From Physcomitrium patens (lineage: Eukaryota; Streptophyta; Bryopsida; Funariales; Funariaceae), in contig NC_037275.1 in NCBI RefSeq assembly GCF_000002425.4, positions 10,960,533 through 11,024,532 on the forward strand: a stretch of 64,000 bases of DNA. The letters are read 5' to 3'. The notes beneath the pieces were generated by a model, which had not been told where the DNA came from, did not search any database, and saw only the letters and a list, made by a program, of their open reading frames with translations. Position 1 is the stretch's first letter. Every line of letters starts with the position of its first letter. A program made the translations under genes and the position numbers. Shown one piece after another: positions 24,958 through 37,588 of the stretch.

Positions 24958-25753
24958 TTATGGTCCGGCAACAGGCTTTACCTTCTTATCTGCCGTTTTA
25001 TATCTCGTCTCTACTGTGACTTCTGGTGCTTGAAAAGATTCAAGCATGGTATAAACCTCTCTCGAATGAATCTCAACAATCTTATCATTATCCCCTAATC
25101 CAATAGATGTAATCAATTCCAATGAATCTTCCAGTCCATTTTCTTCATAAACACCCAAAATCCTCTCATCATCTTGCAATGTACCTAACTTGCATAATTC
25201 TCCTTCAATATTATATAATCTTTTCTTTCTTTTCTTTTAAAATCATCAACTTTCTTATAGATAATATTTCCATTCTCCAATATACCAATAAAACTCGAAT
25301 TAAAGGCACCTTCATCTCGCGAGAGTACCTCCTCTTTTGTACCTCCATAATCTCGCTTTACAGTGGTACCTCCCCAAAATCCTTAAATCCTTCAACAATC
25401 TTTGGCAATGGTTTCTCCTTCAACCTATCTCGATTCCGTTCATGGTTAGGAGGTACTGTTAGAAATTGTACAGCTTTCCTCCCATCTTCGCTCCGTACCC
25501 TTGCATAAGTAGAACCATCGTCAAGTACTTTTGTTTCCATCCGTGTTGCCATGATATAAGGTTGTCCTAAAATCAACGGATAAGACGTTGTATCTTGAAC
25601 GAAGAAATGTTGCTCCGTCGTAACATCCCCAATCCGAATTTTGACATCTGGACAAGCTCCATATAATTCGCCCCGTGTGTTATTAGCTGCTCGTATTGCC
25701 CATCCATGTTCCATATCAATTGGCCATTTTTGCTTCTTATAAAGATCTTTAAA
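24958..25753 (-). pseudogene. Protease and linker of element C2, truncated
   Basis: It contains the protease C-terminal half (QHFFVQDTTSYPLILGQPYI near 25,570-25,630, then METKVLDDGS) and the linker to RT with the same stops as C1. Upstream it breaks off after the segment KNGQLIWNMDG at 25,753, where interior LTR sequence begins. About 205 bp of this end (25,549-25,753) is repeated on the far side of LTR 3 (26,980-27,184). Confidence 0.75.
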
Positions 25754-26979
25754 TTTCCAGCCGATAGGTCTCTAGACGTTACAGAGAACCCCGAACAATC
25801 CAAATTGTTAATCTTCAATACCTCTTTGTACTTACGATCTTGTATCCACTGACTGTCCTGTTAGATTAACCCAGTAAATTTCATTNNNNNNNNNNNNNNN
25901 NNNNNNNNNNNNNNNNNNNNNNNNNNNNNNNNNNNNNNNNNNNNNNNNNNNNNNNNNNNNNNNNNNNNNNNNNNNNNNNNNNNNNCCCTTTAATCCTTCA
26001 TCATAGACGTAACTTGATTTTACAAAACAGTTAAGAGTATTCAAACCCACTTCATTTAAAAATCCCGATTCACCATTACAACACTAACTTCAGCAGCGAT
26101 TGCCTCAGTCTTCCCAAAACTCTACGAAGAAGAAAAATCCAAATTCTATGTCTTTCCTTCCCCGACCCGAAGCATGAAGCTCCTCTCTCTAATTGCCTTG
26201 ATCTTTCAAAAACCTCCAATGAAAAACCAAACTGGTAACCTTGCAAAAGCTTGAAAACTCGCTCCCCCCCCGATTCCCCCGAAAAAAAACCTCCCCCCTC
26301 AAAACTATATTCCCTCCTAACCTTATCCTCTGAATTTCTTCAATCTTCCGTCTTAGATCCGGAATTGGCTCCCACTTCAAGCTTGGATCCGAAATTGGCT
26401 CTCGCCGTCAAGTTTTGTCCTCCGTTTTTACCTTTAAGAAATCCATTTACCGAAAACAACGTTCCCTGAAACGGCACAGAGAACAGGACAGCCTGAAACA
26501 GAATCGAACCCCGTAATCGGGACCACATTGAGTCGCTCGACCAATTCAGGTCCTATATTGGGAAAGATGCTCGTAGTAACCTGGATGTTCCCGTAATTGG
26601 GTCAAATTGGTCCTCGCGTCAGATTGGCTAAGATCCGTAGTAAGATCTGGATTTCCCCGTAATTAGACTGCATTGGGTTGACCGGCCAATTCAGGTCTCA
26701 TATTGGATAAGAGGACCCGGATTGGATTATCGAAATTGGATCCAATTGGCTCCTCGAACCCGTCGTGTGAATTGGTCCTTCTCTTCCTGCTGACTCCCGT
26801 TATTGGAATCGAACGGAGCATTTCAGTATGCCCCGGCTGACTGTAACGGAGTGACTGAACCTGACCACTCAGTATTTGTACTGGAGTTGGTTGATGCTCC
26901 CAATATTCGAGGTAACTGAATATTAATAAAATTCCCCTTTCTTTTTATTTTCACTGTATACTCGTGTTACAACACGACA
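25754..26979 (-). repeat. C-array LTR 3, left-truncated, with assembly gap
   Basis: It starts in the LTR interior at TTTCCAGCCGATAGG, about 195 bp inside the LTR 2 equivalent and exactly after the position of the LTR 2 poly-T. It continues to the normal end AACACGACA. It lies inside the protease gene and is therefore an extra LTR rather than an element end. It contains 100 N at 25,886-25,985. Confidence 0.85.
25886..25985. other. Assembly gap of 100 N
   Basis: Flanks read ...AATTTCATT and CCCTTTAATCC. LTR 2 has only about 27 bases between these two flanks, so the true missing sequence is probably near that length and the 100 N is a placeholder. Confidence 0.95.
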
Positions 26980-29161
26980 CCATAATATAAGGTTGTCCTA
27001 AAATCAACGGATAAGACGTTGTATCTTGAACAAAGAAATGTTGCTCCGTCGTAACATCCCCAATCCGAATTTTGACATCTGGACAAGCTCCATATAATTC
27101 GCCTGGTGTGTTATTAGCTGCTCGTATTGCCCATCCATATTCCATATCAATTGGCCATTTTTGCTTCTTATAAAGATCTTTAGACATGACATTTATTTCA
27201 GAATCATGGTCGACTAAAGCAACTATTGGTTCTTCTTTATCTCCTACCTTCACCAATACCTCAGTAGTTGCCCTTGCCCAATGCTTTCGAGTATAATGCC
27301 TCAAAGTTTCTATTTCCTTGTCACTAGAATCTTCGAAACGTACTCGTTGATTACATCCATTCTTTTCATTTGTTGGTTGCTTGTAACCAATATCAACCTC
27401 TTCTTCATCTCTACATATTCTTGCATCAATAGCATGACTCATTCCAATTTCGCTCATTAATTGCCTCTTTCGCTTAATGCTGTCAATGATAACATCATGA
27501 AACTCCTTCTTTGCAATTCCCAAGACTTCTTTCAATGTGAATTCCACCTTAGCATTTAATATACGTTCTTCTAACACCCCTTTCAAATTTGTTGCCGCTT
27601 CAATATCAGAAAGTAGCTTATAAGCAATTGATTTGCCCTTATCTTTTGTCTCCGTTGTTTTTCCTCCCAATGATGCTGAGGTATCCTTTACAGGCAATTC
27701 TTGTGAACCTACCTCCCGAGCCTTGTCTCCTCGAGTTTGCCTCTTAAAAGAATTTCCTTCTCTAGTATCATCAAAATTTCCTCGTCTTTTTTCTTCTATC
27801 AAAGCTTCATGTTGGCTCTTAGCAATATATGCATGAACTGAAAGAGACTCAACAGGATCCTCCCAACCTATTCTTCCTCGTATTGTAGCTGCAGTTCTCA
27901 ATAACGCTTCTCGAGGTAATTTTCCTTCTTGCATTGTAGAAACGGCAGAAGCCCAAAACTCACTAGTTTCCGTACTTCCACCAATTTCATCATCTACTCT
28001 AGCACCATAACTTGCACTTTCTCGTACTGCTGTTTCATGCTCTTTTAGGTAATCTTAAACCAATGCTCTCATTCCTCCCTTGCCAAAATTGGTTTGAGGA
28101 AGATCCTCTCTATCTTTCAATGCTATCTTCCCATCTTTCCAGCAAATAATTCCCTGCTGTATCATATTATTAAATTCATTGCAATCTTTTCTAGTGTGTG
28201 AAGCGTCATCACACCAAATGCATCTTTGTACATATCCTTGTTTTGAAACATTCTTCGAATTGTTTATAGAAGTATTCTCTTCAAGTCTTGCCAATTTGAT
28301 TTGAAGATCTCGCATTCCTCGTATAATTTCTTCCATCCCCATATCTGCTTTCTTTGATAAGGATGTCGAAGGTTGAACTGTAGGCATTGTTGGTGGTGTT
28401 GTACGTAGTGGAGCTTTGGGTGCTTGTACTATTTTTGGAATATTGCTCCAATCCTTCTTCCTTTCTCTTTTTGTAAGCAACCCCACCGCATCTTCAACGT
28501 TCTTCTACTTTGTTGTCCATCCTTCATCTTCTTCTTTGTCTTCAAGAAGGAGTTCTTATTTCGCTTGCAATTCTCCATGAGTAGCTTGAAGAAATCGATC
28601 AACTTTGTTCGGCTCCAATGTCAATTTTTCTACCTTCGACAATTGAGAGTACTGCCTCTCAAATTCCCTTAGTAGCTCTGTTGCTTGTAAATTCTTATTG
28701 GGCCGTTCAATCCATTCCAGAAACAACTTCTTAGTAACGCGATCAGCATCTTCCAAGAAATATTCGTCTTTCAATGCATGTGAAAAATCCTCCCATGAAT
28801 TCTGACAACGATCTGTAATCGATGTAATGTCGTCCCTTATCTCCGGTATCGTGGCAAGTCCAAATAGTGCAACCATTTTCTTCTCAGAAATCCGATTTGA
28901 TTCCATTTCACGAATATAACATCTTAAATACCTTGAAATATTCCTCCCATCAAATTGATCAATTTTATTGACCACTGCTTGCAATGCTTTGGTTGCCAAA
29001 GCTTCCTTTCGATCATTGCTTTGCTGTTGCTGCATTGATAATGAGAAGGCTTGAAACATACTAGCAATAGATGGATCCATGTGCATACCTTGTCCTTTAG
29101 AAGAATCTCCACCAGAAACTCCTCCCAAAAATCCTTCAAAATTTTTATTTTCATTTTCCAT
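26951..29161 (-). pseudogene. gag and protease of the interrupted C2 element (upstream half, C3)
   Basis: It starts at MENENKNFEGFLGGV (29,161). The capsid region is open here to 28,556 (201 residues) where C1 has a stop, then stops occur near 28,555 and 28,508. The zinc knuckle CIWCDDASHTRKDC is at about 28,190-28,230, and after a stop at 28,054 a 327-residue frame leads to the protease. The active site reads VDHDSEIN (DHD), different from DHG in C1. The frame ends in LTR 3 at 26,979. Together with 21,883-25,753 this makes up one internal region, split by LTR 3. Confidence 0.8.
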
Positions 29162-29231
29162 AAAATAAAGATAAAATCAACCGAAATCCAATACCTTCCA
29201 CCTCAAGCTTTTACGTCGGGTTCATGACTTT

Positions 29232-30523
29232 TTTCGTATTACGTGCTTTCCTGCTCGAGAACGCGCCGGGCGTCTGGCTGTAGAAGGTAGTATAGAGATT
29301 TGTCAATATTCAAGCAGTTTACCGGTTTTTGACTGTTGGAATACAAACAACTGCAAGAATTCACCGTAAATCTATATGGATGCCCTTCGACTGCTCGTCG
29401 AAGTGCTTTTTGTCCCGACCGATAGGTCTCTAGACGTTACAGAGAAACCCGTACAATCCAAACTGCTAATCTTCGACACCGCTTTATACTCATGATCTTG
29501 TATCCACTGATTGTTCGTTAGATTAATCCAATAAATTTCATTCACTCCGCATACTCAATCCTATAGAGACCCTTTTAATTCTTCATCACAGACGTAACTC
29601 GATTTCATAAAACAGTCAATAGTAATCAAACCCACTTCATTAAAAATCCCGATTCACCATTACAACACTGACTTCAGCAACGATTGCCTCAGTCTTCCCA
29701 AAACCCTATGAAGAAAAAAAAAACCCAATTCTCTGTCTTTTTTCTCCGCCTGAAGCATGAAGCTAGCTCTCTGATTCTTCAAAAAAAAACTCTCCAAAAA
29801 ACTTATTCTCCCCCTTAACCTTATCCTCTGAATTTCTTCAAACTTCCGTCTTGGATCCGAAATTGGCTCCCACCATTTGAGCTTAGATCCAAAATTGGCT
29901 CCGGTCGTTAGAGCTTAGATCCAAAACTAGCTCTCGCCGTCAAAGCTTTCTCTTCCATTTTTACCTTTAAGAAATCTTTTTACTGAAAGGACATTCCTGG
30001 AACGACACAAAGGACGGAACAGCCTGAAACGGAATCGGAGCCCGTAATCGGGACCACATTGAGTCGCACGACCAATTCAGGTCTCATATTGGGAAAGAGT
30101 CCAATAGTAAGACCTGGATATTCCCGTAATTAGATCAAATTGGTCCTTCGCGTCAGATTGGCTGAGGCCCGTAGTAAGACTTGGATTCTCCTCTAATTAG
30201 ACTGTATTGGGTTGCCCGACCAATTCAGGTCTCATATTGGGTAAGAGAACCCGGATTGGATTCTTGAAATTGGATCCAATTGGCTCTTCAAACCAAGCTC
30301 ATCTGTCGTGTGAATTGGTCCTTTCCCTTTCTGCTGACTCTCGTTATTGGAATCAAACAGAGTATTTCAGTATGCCTCGGTTGACTGTAACGGGGTGACT
30401 AATCCTAGCCTCCTAGTATTTGCACTGGAATTGGTCGTTGCTCCCAATATTCGAGGTTACTGAACATTAATAAAAGTCCTCTTTCTTTATATTTTCACAG
30501 TATACTCGTGTTACAACACGACA
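29232..30523 (-). repeat. C-array LTR 4 (right-most, 5' type)
   Basis: It begins TTTCGTATTACGTGC (TG mutated to TT) and ends GTTACAACACGACA, 1,292 bp. Its right neighbour CCGTAGTGATACC is the RT of element D, so this is the right edge of the C insertion. The left-edge flank at 13,368 is GATCCTT; no clean target duplication is apparent. Confidence 0.85.
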
Positions 30524-31205
30524 CCGTAGTGATACCACGGCTAGTGATGATATGTCCCAATAATTTTCTTGACAGAATACCAAATTGATACTTCTCCGAA
30601 TTTAGAGATATTCCATACTTGTCGCATTGAGCCAAGCATTTGCCGAGACAATTAAGATGATCTTATTTTGTACTAAATACACAGAAGTCATCTAAAAAGT
30701 TTTCTATAAAGAGCCGGAGATAGTCTTGGAAGGCTTGAGTTATCACTCTCTGAGACATGGCCAGGGCGTTACATAACTCAAAAGGCATTATGCGATAAGC
30801 GAATGTGCCCTAATCATTCTTAGCTTTGGCTTGATAAAGCCAAGGTCTGCCCAATAAAATGGGATACGACAACATAGAACTCTGTAATTGAAATGTAATA
30901 TAATCGATTTTGTATGTCAATCCCAAGATTAGAATGACAATATTACGTAAGATTCCCATTGGCTTTATCCAACTATGATCTGCCATTCGTAAGACCAATG
31001 TCGTAGATAGCAATTGCTTTAGATCCAAGTCCTCCATTGTATCCGCATTCATTAAATTCACACTGGAGCCACCATCAACTTGTACCCCTGGAATTAAAAT
31101 GCCATCAATTGATATATCCATTGTTGGTGCTCCCGGATCTGGGTTTAAGCTAACTTCATGAATTTCTTTAGTACGGGATCTTCGTCGTATTAACACTGAA
31201 TTCAA
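30524..31205 (-). pseudogene. Protease and RT palm fragment of element D
   Basis: The protease is at 30,810-31,205 with VQVDGGSSVNLMNADTMEDL and the flap/C-terminal YPILLGRPWL. Directly after AKAKND and a stop, the frame continues GTFAYRIMPFELCNALAMSQ and then the catalytic FLDDFCVF. The RT fingers and first palm motifs (normally some 150-250 residues between protease and this point) are missing, so D carries an internal deletion. The frame stops at LTR 4 with HIITSRGITT and resumes at 13,368. Confidence 0.8.
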
Positions 31206-31399
31206 TGTAGATCGACATTTTTATGCTACAGCCAAAAGTTGCTTCATTATAATTCAAGGCTGAATAACATCCAAATCCCTCATAATGTCATAGGATTCCA
31301 TATTGAGAGTAATTCCCAATGCTCTTTTGTGTTTCATTGGTTTCAATTTTACTCCGTTCGACAGCAATTCCTTCCTGGTGATTGAGATTGCCGTTGGTA

Positions 31400-33749
31400 A
31401 CTTTGCCTACTTATCTACCACTAAAGGTTCTTTTAATGCGTAAGATCTTTTATTGGGCTGTACAGGTATTGGTACTTGATCAGTTGGGATCGATCTTGAT
31501 GGTCCTGGCAAATTAGCACGTGAGACCAAATTGGGTTCCTTAGTCTGTTGAGGTCTCAATATTGGCATACGTCCCAATACTGATATTGGTTCATTTAGCC
31601 CCGTGGATGGCGCTACTTGCTCTCCTATGATTGGTTCATCCATATCTTGAATTGGATTCTTGTCTTTTTGTTGGCCTCTGGTAAGCACTGCGTTCACCAC
31701 CTCGACACAATGTATTGGTGAGTCTCGTTGAACAGGGCCTTTGTCCTCCACCGGTTGGCTTGCTTATATTTGTTGGTCTCGGTTATTATAATTAAAGGGT
31801 GCATTGCACTGCTGATAAGTGTGACCAGACTGCTTACAATTTCCACATATTGGAGCATAGTCATCACTAGTCCTTGGATTAGGACATTCATTGGCATAAT
31901 GACCAATTTGTCTGCAACGATAGCAATGAAGTGGTCTCCTACCAATTCCTTCAGGGATATTGGGTGTCTCTACGGGTATATAACGGATAGGTCTGTTCTA
32001 TGTCAGATGAGTAAAGGATCCTGGTTGATCCATTGTTACTGTAAAGTTTGGCATTGGCTTTATCATGGGTAGATATTGATGGTATCCTGGTTGGTTCATC
32101 ACCAATCCGTGAGTATTGGATACACCTTCTTGGTGAAATTCAGAGTTGAAGAAATTAGAATAATTCTTGTTTTATTTATTCGCCTGATTTTCATTCCAAC
32201 CAAACCTATTATTCATCTGTACTTGATTGACATCCGACAAAGTTAGTTGAATCATTATCTGGTTACTGAGCTGTTGTTGCTTCCGTAAATTCCAACAGTT
32301 GGTGGTAATATGCTTGCCCCCGCAAAAGATACATTGTATAGTTATTTGGAGTGGTGAAAGACATTCTGTTACTAAATGACCTTGCTCCTTACAATTGCTG
32401 CACCAGACATTGGAACGCATATTAGTTGGTTTATGCCTTTTTTCTTTATCCTTGGCCAGATTCACAACCAATTCATCCATTTTTTTCATCAATGTTAACA
32501 GCAATGACTCATTAGGATCCCTTGATATCAATGCATTTTGCAATTTCTTTGTAGGTATTGGTTTCTGATATGCAAAATAAGGGGCATACAGGTGTGATGA
32601 TGATGGTAGTACAACTTGCAATCGAACGACATCCACTATTTCCTGTGAAATTGTACCATACTCATTCCTTCCCAAATAACTTTCTGATGTGTCATTCCAA
32701 TTTGTCATTTGATAACCTCCTTGAGATCGAATCATCGTGGCTCCAACTCTTAAGTTCTGGTCATAGTGACATTCCTCCTATACTTTTGCTCGCTCAAGAG
32801 ATGATGCAATGGTGGCTGATTGGGCCTCCTTTACAAACATTTTCAATTCTCGTGGGTGTAGTCTATTAACCAATATGGACAATACAAATGATTCTGGTAT
32901 TTGGTTATTTGGCCATTTTTGAATTATATCCGCTACACGACCATAATATGACTGTACTGCTTCCCTTGGTACCATTCTGCTGTTCATTAATTTTTCTCTA
33001 AGACATTCTTGAAAACCAATTGGTCAAAAATGGACTAAAAATGTATTTTTCAATGCCTCCCAATTGATAAATTGTCCCACAGGTTGGCGGTTATACCACT
33101 CAAACACTGTGTCTTTTAATTTCGCTGACAGCCATCTGAGCCAAATGTCTTTTCTTCTTCCATTATTGGCTACACACGCCTTCAAGAATTGAGACAAATG
33201 TTGATCTGGATCCGCACCTGACAAACCCCAAAAAGTAAGTAATGGCACGACGCTAGTCGTTCGATCACCCACTGCACCTATTTGAACTGCAATCACAACT
33301 GCTGGTCCTCCGGACATCATTAAAGATGCCGATGTTTCACTCAATTTCTTATTAAAATAAAAACTGTCTCCTACAAAAGTCTTTTTCAGACTTCCAGGCC
33401 TTCCCGATTGACTATTATTATTCCCAAATAATTTTACTGGTTGAATATGAGGTGAAAATGACAGGTTTTGATATACTTTGAATTCGTCTTTATTGGCAAG
33501 TAATTTATGCCGATCTTTAGAATCAGTCTTGTTAGGATCAGACGTATTTTCAATTGAGAAGATACCCAGTGGGATACCTAATTCCTCTGTGCCTTCCTCA
33601 TTTTCTGTTAACGGCTTCGAGAGGTTTGCTCGACTATTAGCAGCCCTCCCCGCGAGTGCTCTTGGTAATTTCTTTAAGGGTATGTACTTCTGAAATATTA
33701 GAGGTCGATCGTTTTTTGGATACGATCGAATATGCCGACAGGCATGCAA
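31400..33749 (-). pseudogene. gag of element D
   Basis: The N-terminus MHACRHIRSYPKNDRP is at 33,749. A capsid-like segment ends near 33,024 (VFEWYNRQPVGQFINWEALK) and continues at 32,778-32,987 (SYYGRVADIIQKWPNNQIPESF). Two zinc knuckles follow at about 32,290-32,410 (CSNCKEQGHLVTEC, CIFCGGKHITTNC), with a third, frame-shifted CCHC near 31,810-31,940. The tail is proline-rich (31,407-31,751). Frameshifts near 33,000, 32,170 and 31,750 and several stops break it. Two or three zinc knuckles is more than usual for a gypsy gag. Confidence 0.75.
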
Positions 33750-33979
33750 CCACGGCTTAATCCAACTTTATCAATGCTTCTTTTTTAATTTATGATCTTG
33801 CTCATTACGTAACAAATTTCTTGCTTGCGATCGCTCTATTCTTTCCTTTGATTACTTTATTCTCTTTGCTGTTAAATTCTCATTCTTAATAACAATACTC
33901 TTTTATTATTTCTACTGAGTTTGCTTCCTAATCTCCTTTACTGCTTTGACAGTTAATTCCTAACACTCAATAATGTTGT

Positions 33980-34003
33980 CAATCTCCGGCAGCAGCGCCA
34001 AAA
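33980..34003 (-). other. Primer-binding site of element D
   Basis: On the - strand the sequence right after the 5' LTR reads TTTTGGCGCTGCTGCCGG. It is close to the TGGCGCCGTTGCCGGGG site used by plant gypsy elements primed by tRNA-Asp. This differs from the initiator-Met site of E and helps place D in a different lineage. Confidence 0.65.
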
Positions 34004-34780
34004 TGTGATTGCTCCTTTTAGTTATTCCGGAAGAAATTTCCAAATATAAACCCATATAGGGAGATTCAAACACGGGGAATGACCATGTATATGAGCTCCA
34101 ATTGTTAGCATCATGCAATTAATTGCTATTGCTCAATGCTTACCATACCGAAGAACACTTAAATTTTCTTCCTACTGTCCACTCTCTCATATCAATACAA
34201 TAACATCCACAACAACGATTTCAATACGCTGTATAACTCACAAACACACAAGTATATCCCAAACCCTGGAATGAACAACTTCCAATCCACAGAATCTAAT
34301 CAAGATAATTCCTTCAATTACAATTCCTCTCCGCTAAACTTACAACCTTGCGATAAACAGTGACTAAAAACTTCCATACGTCCTCAATCTTTCACAACAG
34401 TTGATAAACAGTGATCCATAAACAACTTCGTAAATCAAACATTAATTCATTAAATCGATTCTCTTCACTAGAATCAATACTAACACAAAAGAAACAAGAA
34501 AATTAAGAAGAAGAGATAGCACCAAACTTATCCCCGGCTCAATGCTATCGCAGTCAGGCCCCTGGCTCACAACTTTCACAGTCTCATATTTTCTTCCCCT
34601 CTCCCATCCTCCTTATACTACCCCGAGATACAAACTCCAATACTACAGATGATAACTACTTTTCCTGACTATTCATCCATTCTACCTACTGAACCACCTT
34701 TTCAATAGTTATCTATCCATGTTTTCACCATATACTAGATATCTACATTCTGAAAAAAACTACATATTCTGCACAACCCA
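34004..34780 (-). repeat. Right (5') LTR of element D
   Basis: TGTGATTGCT to GCACAACCCA, 777 bp, direct repeat of 8,864-9,612. It has an insertion relative to the left copy near 34,535-34,565, where a CCCGGCTCA/CCTGGCTCA segment is partly duplicated. To its right the coding sense of E2 resumes. Confidence 0.85.
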
Positions 34781-35610
34781 ATTTCAAGATTTTTAAGATG
34801 TATTTGAGAAGAAGAATGTAGATACTCCTCCGAAACATCATTCCTATGACTGCTCAATTGAACTTCAAGAAAGAGTACAACTGCCATTTGGAATAATCTA
34901 CAATTTATTTCAAAATGAGTTGGCTAAACTCAAGGAGTATATTGAAGAGAATCTGGCCAAGAACTGCATACGCCATTCCAAATTTCCAGTAGAAGCTCCA
35001 ATTTTATTTGTGAAGAAAAGAGATAGATCATTGCGGATGTGTGTCAATTATCGAGGATTCAACAAAATCACCATCAAGAATAAGTACTCGCTATCTTTGA
35101 TATTTAGACTCCTTGATCAGTTGAATCAAGTTAAGATCTATACAAAAATAAATCTACGAAGAGCATACAATTTGGTATGCATCAAAAAAGGAGATGAATA
35201 GAAGATTGCATTTTAAACAAGGTATAGACATTTCAAAAACAACGTCATGCCTTTTGGACTTACAAATACACCAGCAGCATTCTAACATCTAATGAACGAT
35301 GTCTTTTGGGAGTTTTTAGATGATTTTATTGTCTATTATCTAAACGACAACTTAATCTATTCTAAGAACATAGAAGAATATGAACTTCATGTTTGTTGTA
35401 TCTTACAAAAACTAAGAGATGCGGGACTCTATGCTAAGATAGAAAAGTACATATTTTATACTACTTAAGTCGACTTCTTAAGATACATGATTTCAAATGA
35501 TGGACTTATGATGGATTCTAAGAAAGTTCAAGCTATTATGGATTGAAAGATTCCAAAAATGATAAGAGGTATCTAATGCTTTTTGGAATTTGCCAACTAC
35601 TATCGGATCT
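34781..35610 (+). pseudogene. Reverse transcriptase of chromovirus E2 (first part)
   Basis: Translation gives DVFEKKNVDTPP, KLKEYIEENLAKNCIRHSK, PILFVKKRDRSLRMCVNYRG, IYTKINLRRAYNLV, NNVMPFGLTNTPAAF and YYLNDNLIYSK (catalytic YLDD read as YLND). In-frame stops occur where W is expected (GATGAATAG) and where Q is expected (TTTTAA), both explained by single transitions. The frame stops at TATCGGATCT, the target site of a solo LTR, and continues at 38,001. Confidence 0.85.
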
Positions 35611-36001
35611 TGTAGAATAGGTAAATAAATTTTGTGATAAGTTACTGGTTGGTTATTGATAACCTTGAGAATTAGACTTATGGTTAGGTAGTTTAGTTAG
35701 TAATAATAGGTTGTTATTGGAACAAATGGTTAAGAATTCAAAGAGTCATAACCTTTGGAATCTGCTAGCCGACAATCCATCTTTTGGTAGGATAAAGAGG
35801 TTGAGAAAAAGAAGATCGGAGCCAGACTATGAGAGTCGTAAGTCGGAGGGCCAAACTGTGAGAGATATAAGCCAGGGTAAGCTTGATGCTACCTCTTTGT
35901 TTTCTTTGCTTTTATTATTTGCTTATGAAGAATTGTGCTTGAGAGAAGTATTGTTGAAACTATGATTAGAATATTGTGGAATATGACTTTGGACTGACCG
36001 T

Positions 36002-37588
36002 TGTTGTATTACGTGAAGTCTTGCTTGAGAATGCACCGAGCACCTAGCGGTGGAAGGTAAAAAAAAATTACAACAAAAGGTCTTAATAATCTAATAGGAT
36101 TATAGAAAAATTACAATTAAACGTTAACAATCATAATCAAACATTAAGCAAGCTCAATTAAACTTTATTGGAATTATAAAAGAAACGCAACGAAATCCTT
36201 AAGGAAATATAAAAGAATATTAAAGAAAACTTAATCAAACCCTAATAAAAATCTAAATAAACCTTAAATTCTAACCAAATCCTAATCCTAATCCAATCTT
36301 AATCAAACCCTAGACAAATCCTAAACCCTAAACATACCCTAGTCAAATCTTAGACAAATCTTAAGCCTAACAAATCTTAATCAATTCCAAATCCTTAACA
36401 AATCCTAATAAAATCCTAAACAAACCCTAGTCAAATTCTAGTCAAATCTTAACTCTAAACCCTAACTAAATCCTTAACCTAATCAAACCTTAAATCCTAA
36501 ACCAAATCCTAATCAAATCCTAACTCTAAACCTTAATCAAATCCTAATCATAGATTTGAAATTTAAATAATTAAAGATTGAACTGTTGATTCTAATTCAA
36601 AATTTTTACACTTCTTGGAATTTAAGTTAGCAACCAGCACACAAATTTTGAAGAAAATCGCACTTACCAATTAGTTGATGACCTCAAAACTCCGCTCAGA
36701 TGTCGGCCAGCCTCTCCTTCTCTACTCTGATGCCAAACTTCCAATGCCAATATCTCTTTTTTCCACTATTCGATTGCTTCCAAATTTTACTTGCATATAG
36801 GAAATCAAGTCTTCTATTGATAAAACTAAAAATCTCTCCAATCCAATTGACAAATTTCTAGATATATAAGAAAAGCTTACTGCTCCTAAAAATCCTAAAT
36901 CCCGAGACCTTAGCCTAGAAAAACCTTCATATGTATCGATCTAGCCATTGGATTGATCTCAAATCTCTTATACAGATTTACAACAAGCATACCAATAAGT
37001 TTCTAAATTTTCATCCATAAAAATGCTACAAAAGTTACGAAATCCAAAAATTTGTAAACTGGTTTTATTTCTCAAAGATCTAAATTCACAAAGAACATCA
37101 CTCGCTTTGAAAATCCCTCAAAAATCCAATACTGATCCAAGCGACATGAAATCACCTCTCAAAAATCCCTCCACAAGTCTGCCCCCTTAATTCGGCTCTT
37201 TGATCTCTCAAAGAATCCTTGAGTCACTATTAGAGTACGGTTTTGTGCCTTGGGATCTGATTTCGATCCAAGTTCAAAATTGGTCCTCTTCGGATATCAA
37301 CTTTCATCTTCTTGAGGTAATTTTTACTAATTTGTACTCCTAACTCCTCCTTACATATGCCTATATCCTTTATTTTTCTAATCTACCTTGTTTTGCCTTA
37401 TTTATGGCCTTACAAAGTAAATAGAAGCATAATTTGTAAATAGGCAGCATTAGCACCTTTAATTTTTCTACCTTTTGACTAATATCTATTTTTCCAAGAT
37501 AATTTGCTACAATATTTTTGAAGTGAGATCCTCAAAACATGATATTTTCTTCACCCTTTTCACTTGTTATCCATGTTACATCACGACA
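36002..37588 (-). mobile_element. C-like solo LTR nested in the D-like LTR
   Basis: It starts TGTTGTATTACGTGAAGTC and ends CATGTTACATCACGACA, matching the ends of the C LTRs (TGTCGTATTACG...GTTACAACACGACA), but is 1,587 bp and diverged inside. Flanks are CCGT and CCAT, possibly a decayed 4-5 bp duplication. Its interior carries a run of CCTAA-rich repeats (36,090-36,560). Confidence 0.75.
36090..36560. repeat. CCTAA-rich degenerate short tandem repeat
   Basis: Loosely repeated 10-12 base units such as TCAAATCCTAA, AAACCCTAA and AAATCTTAA cover about 470 bp inside the C-like LTR. Some units equal the plant telomere unit CCCTAAA, but most do not, so it is a degenerate minisatellite rather than true telomere DNA. 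Confidence 0.7.

Noticed and set aside
13369-30523. A complete, autonomous C retrotransposon
   Set aside because: Both internal regions have stops in the integrase zinc finger and pro-RT linker and LTR fragments in protease.
36090-36560. True interstitial telomere
   Set aside because: Only scattered exact CCCTAAA units; most repeats are TCAAATCCTAA-like.
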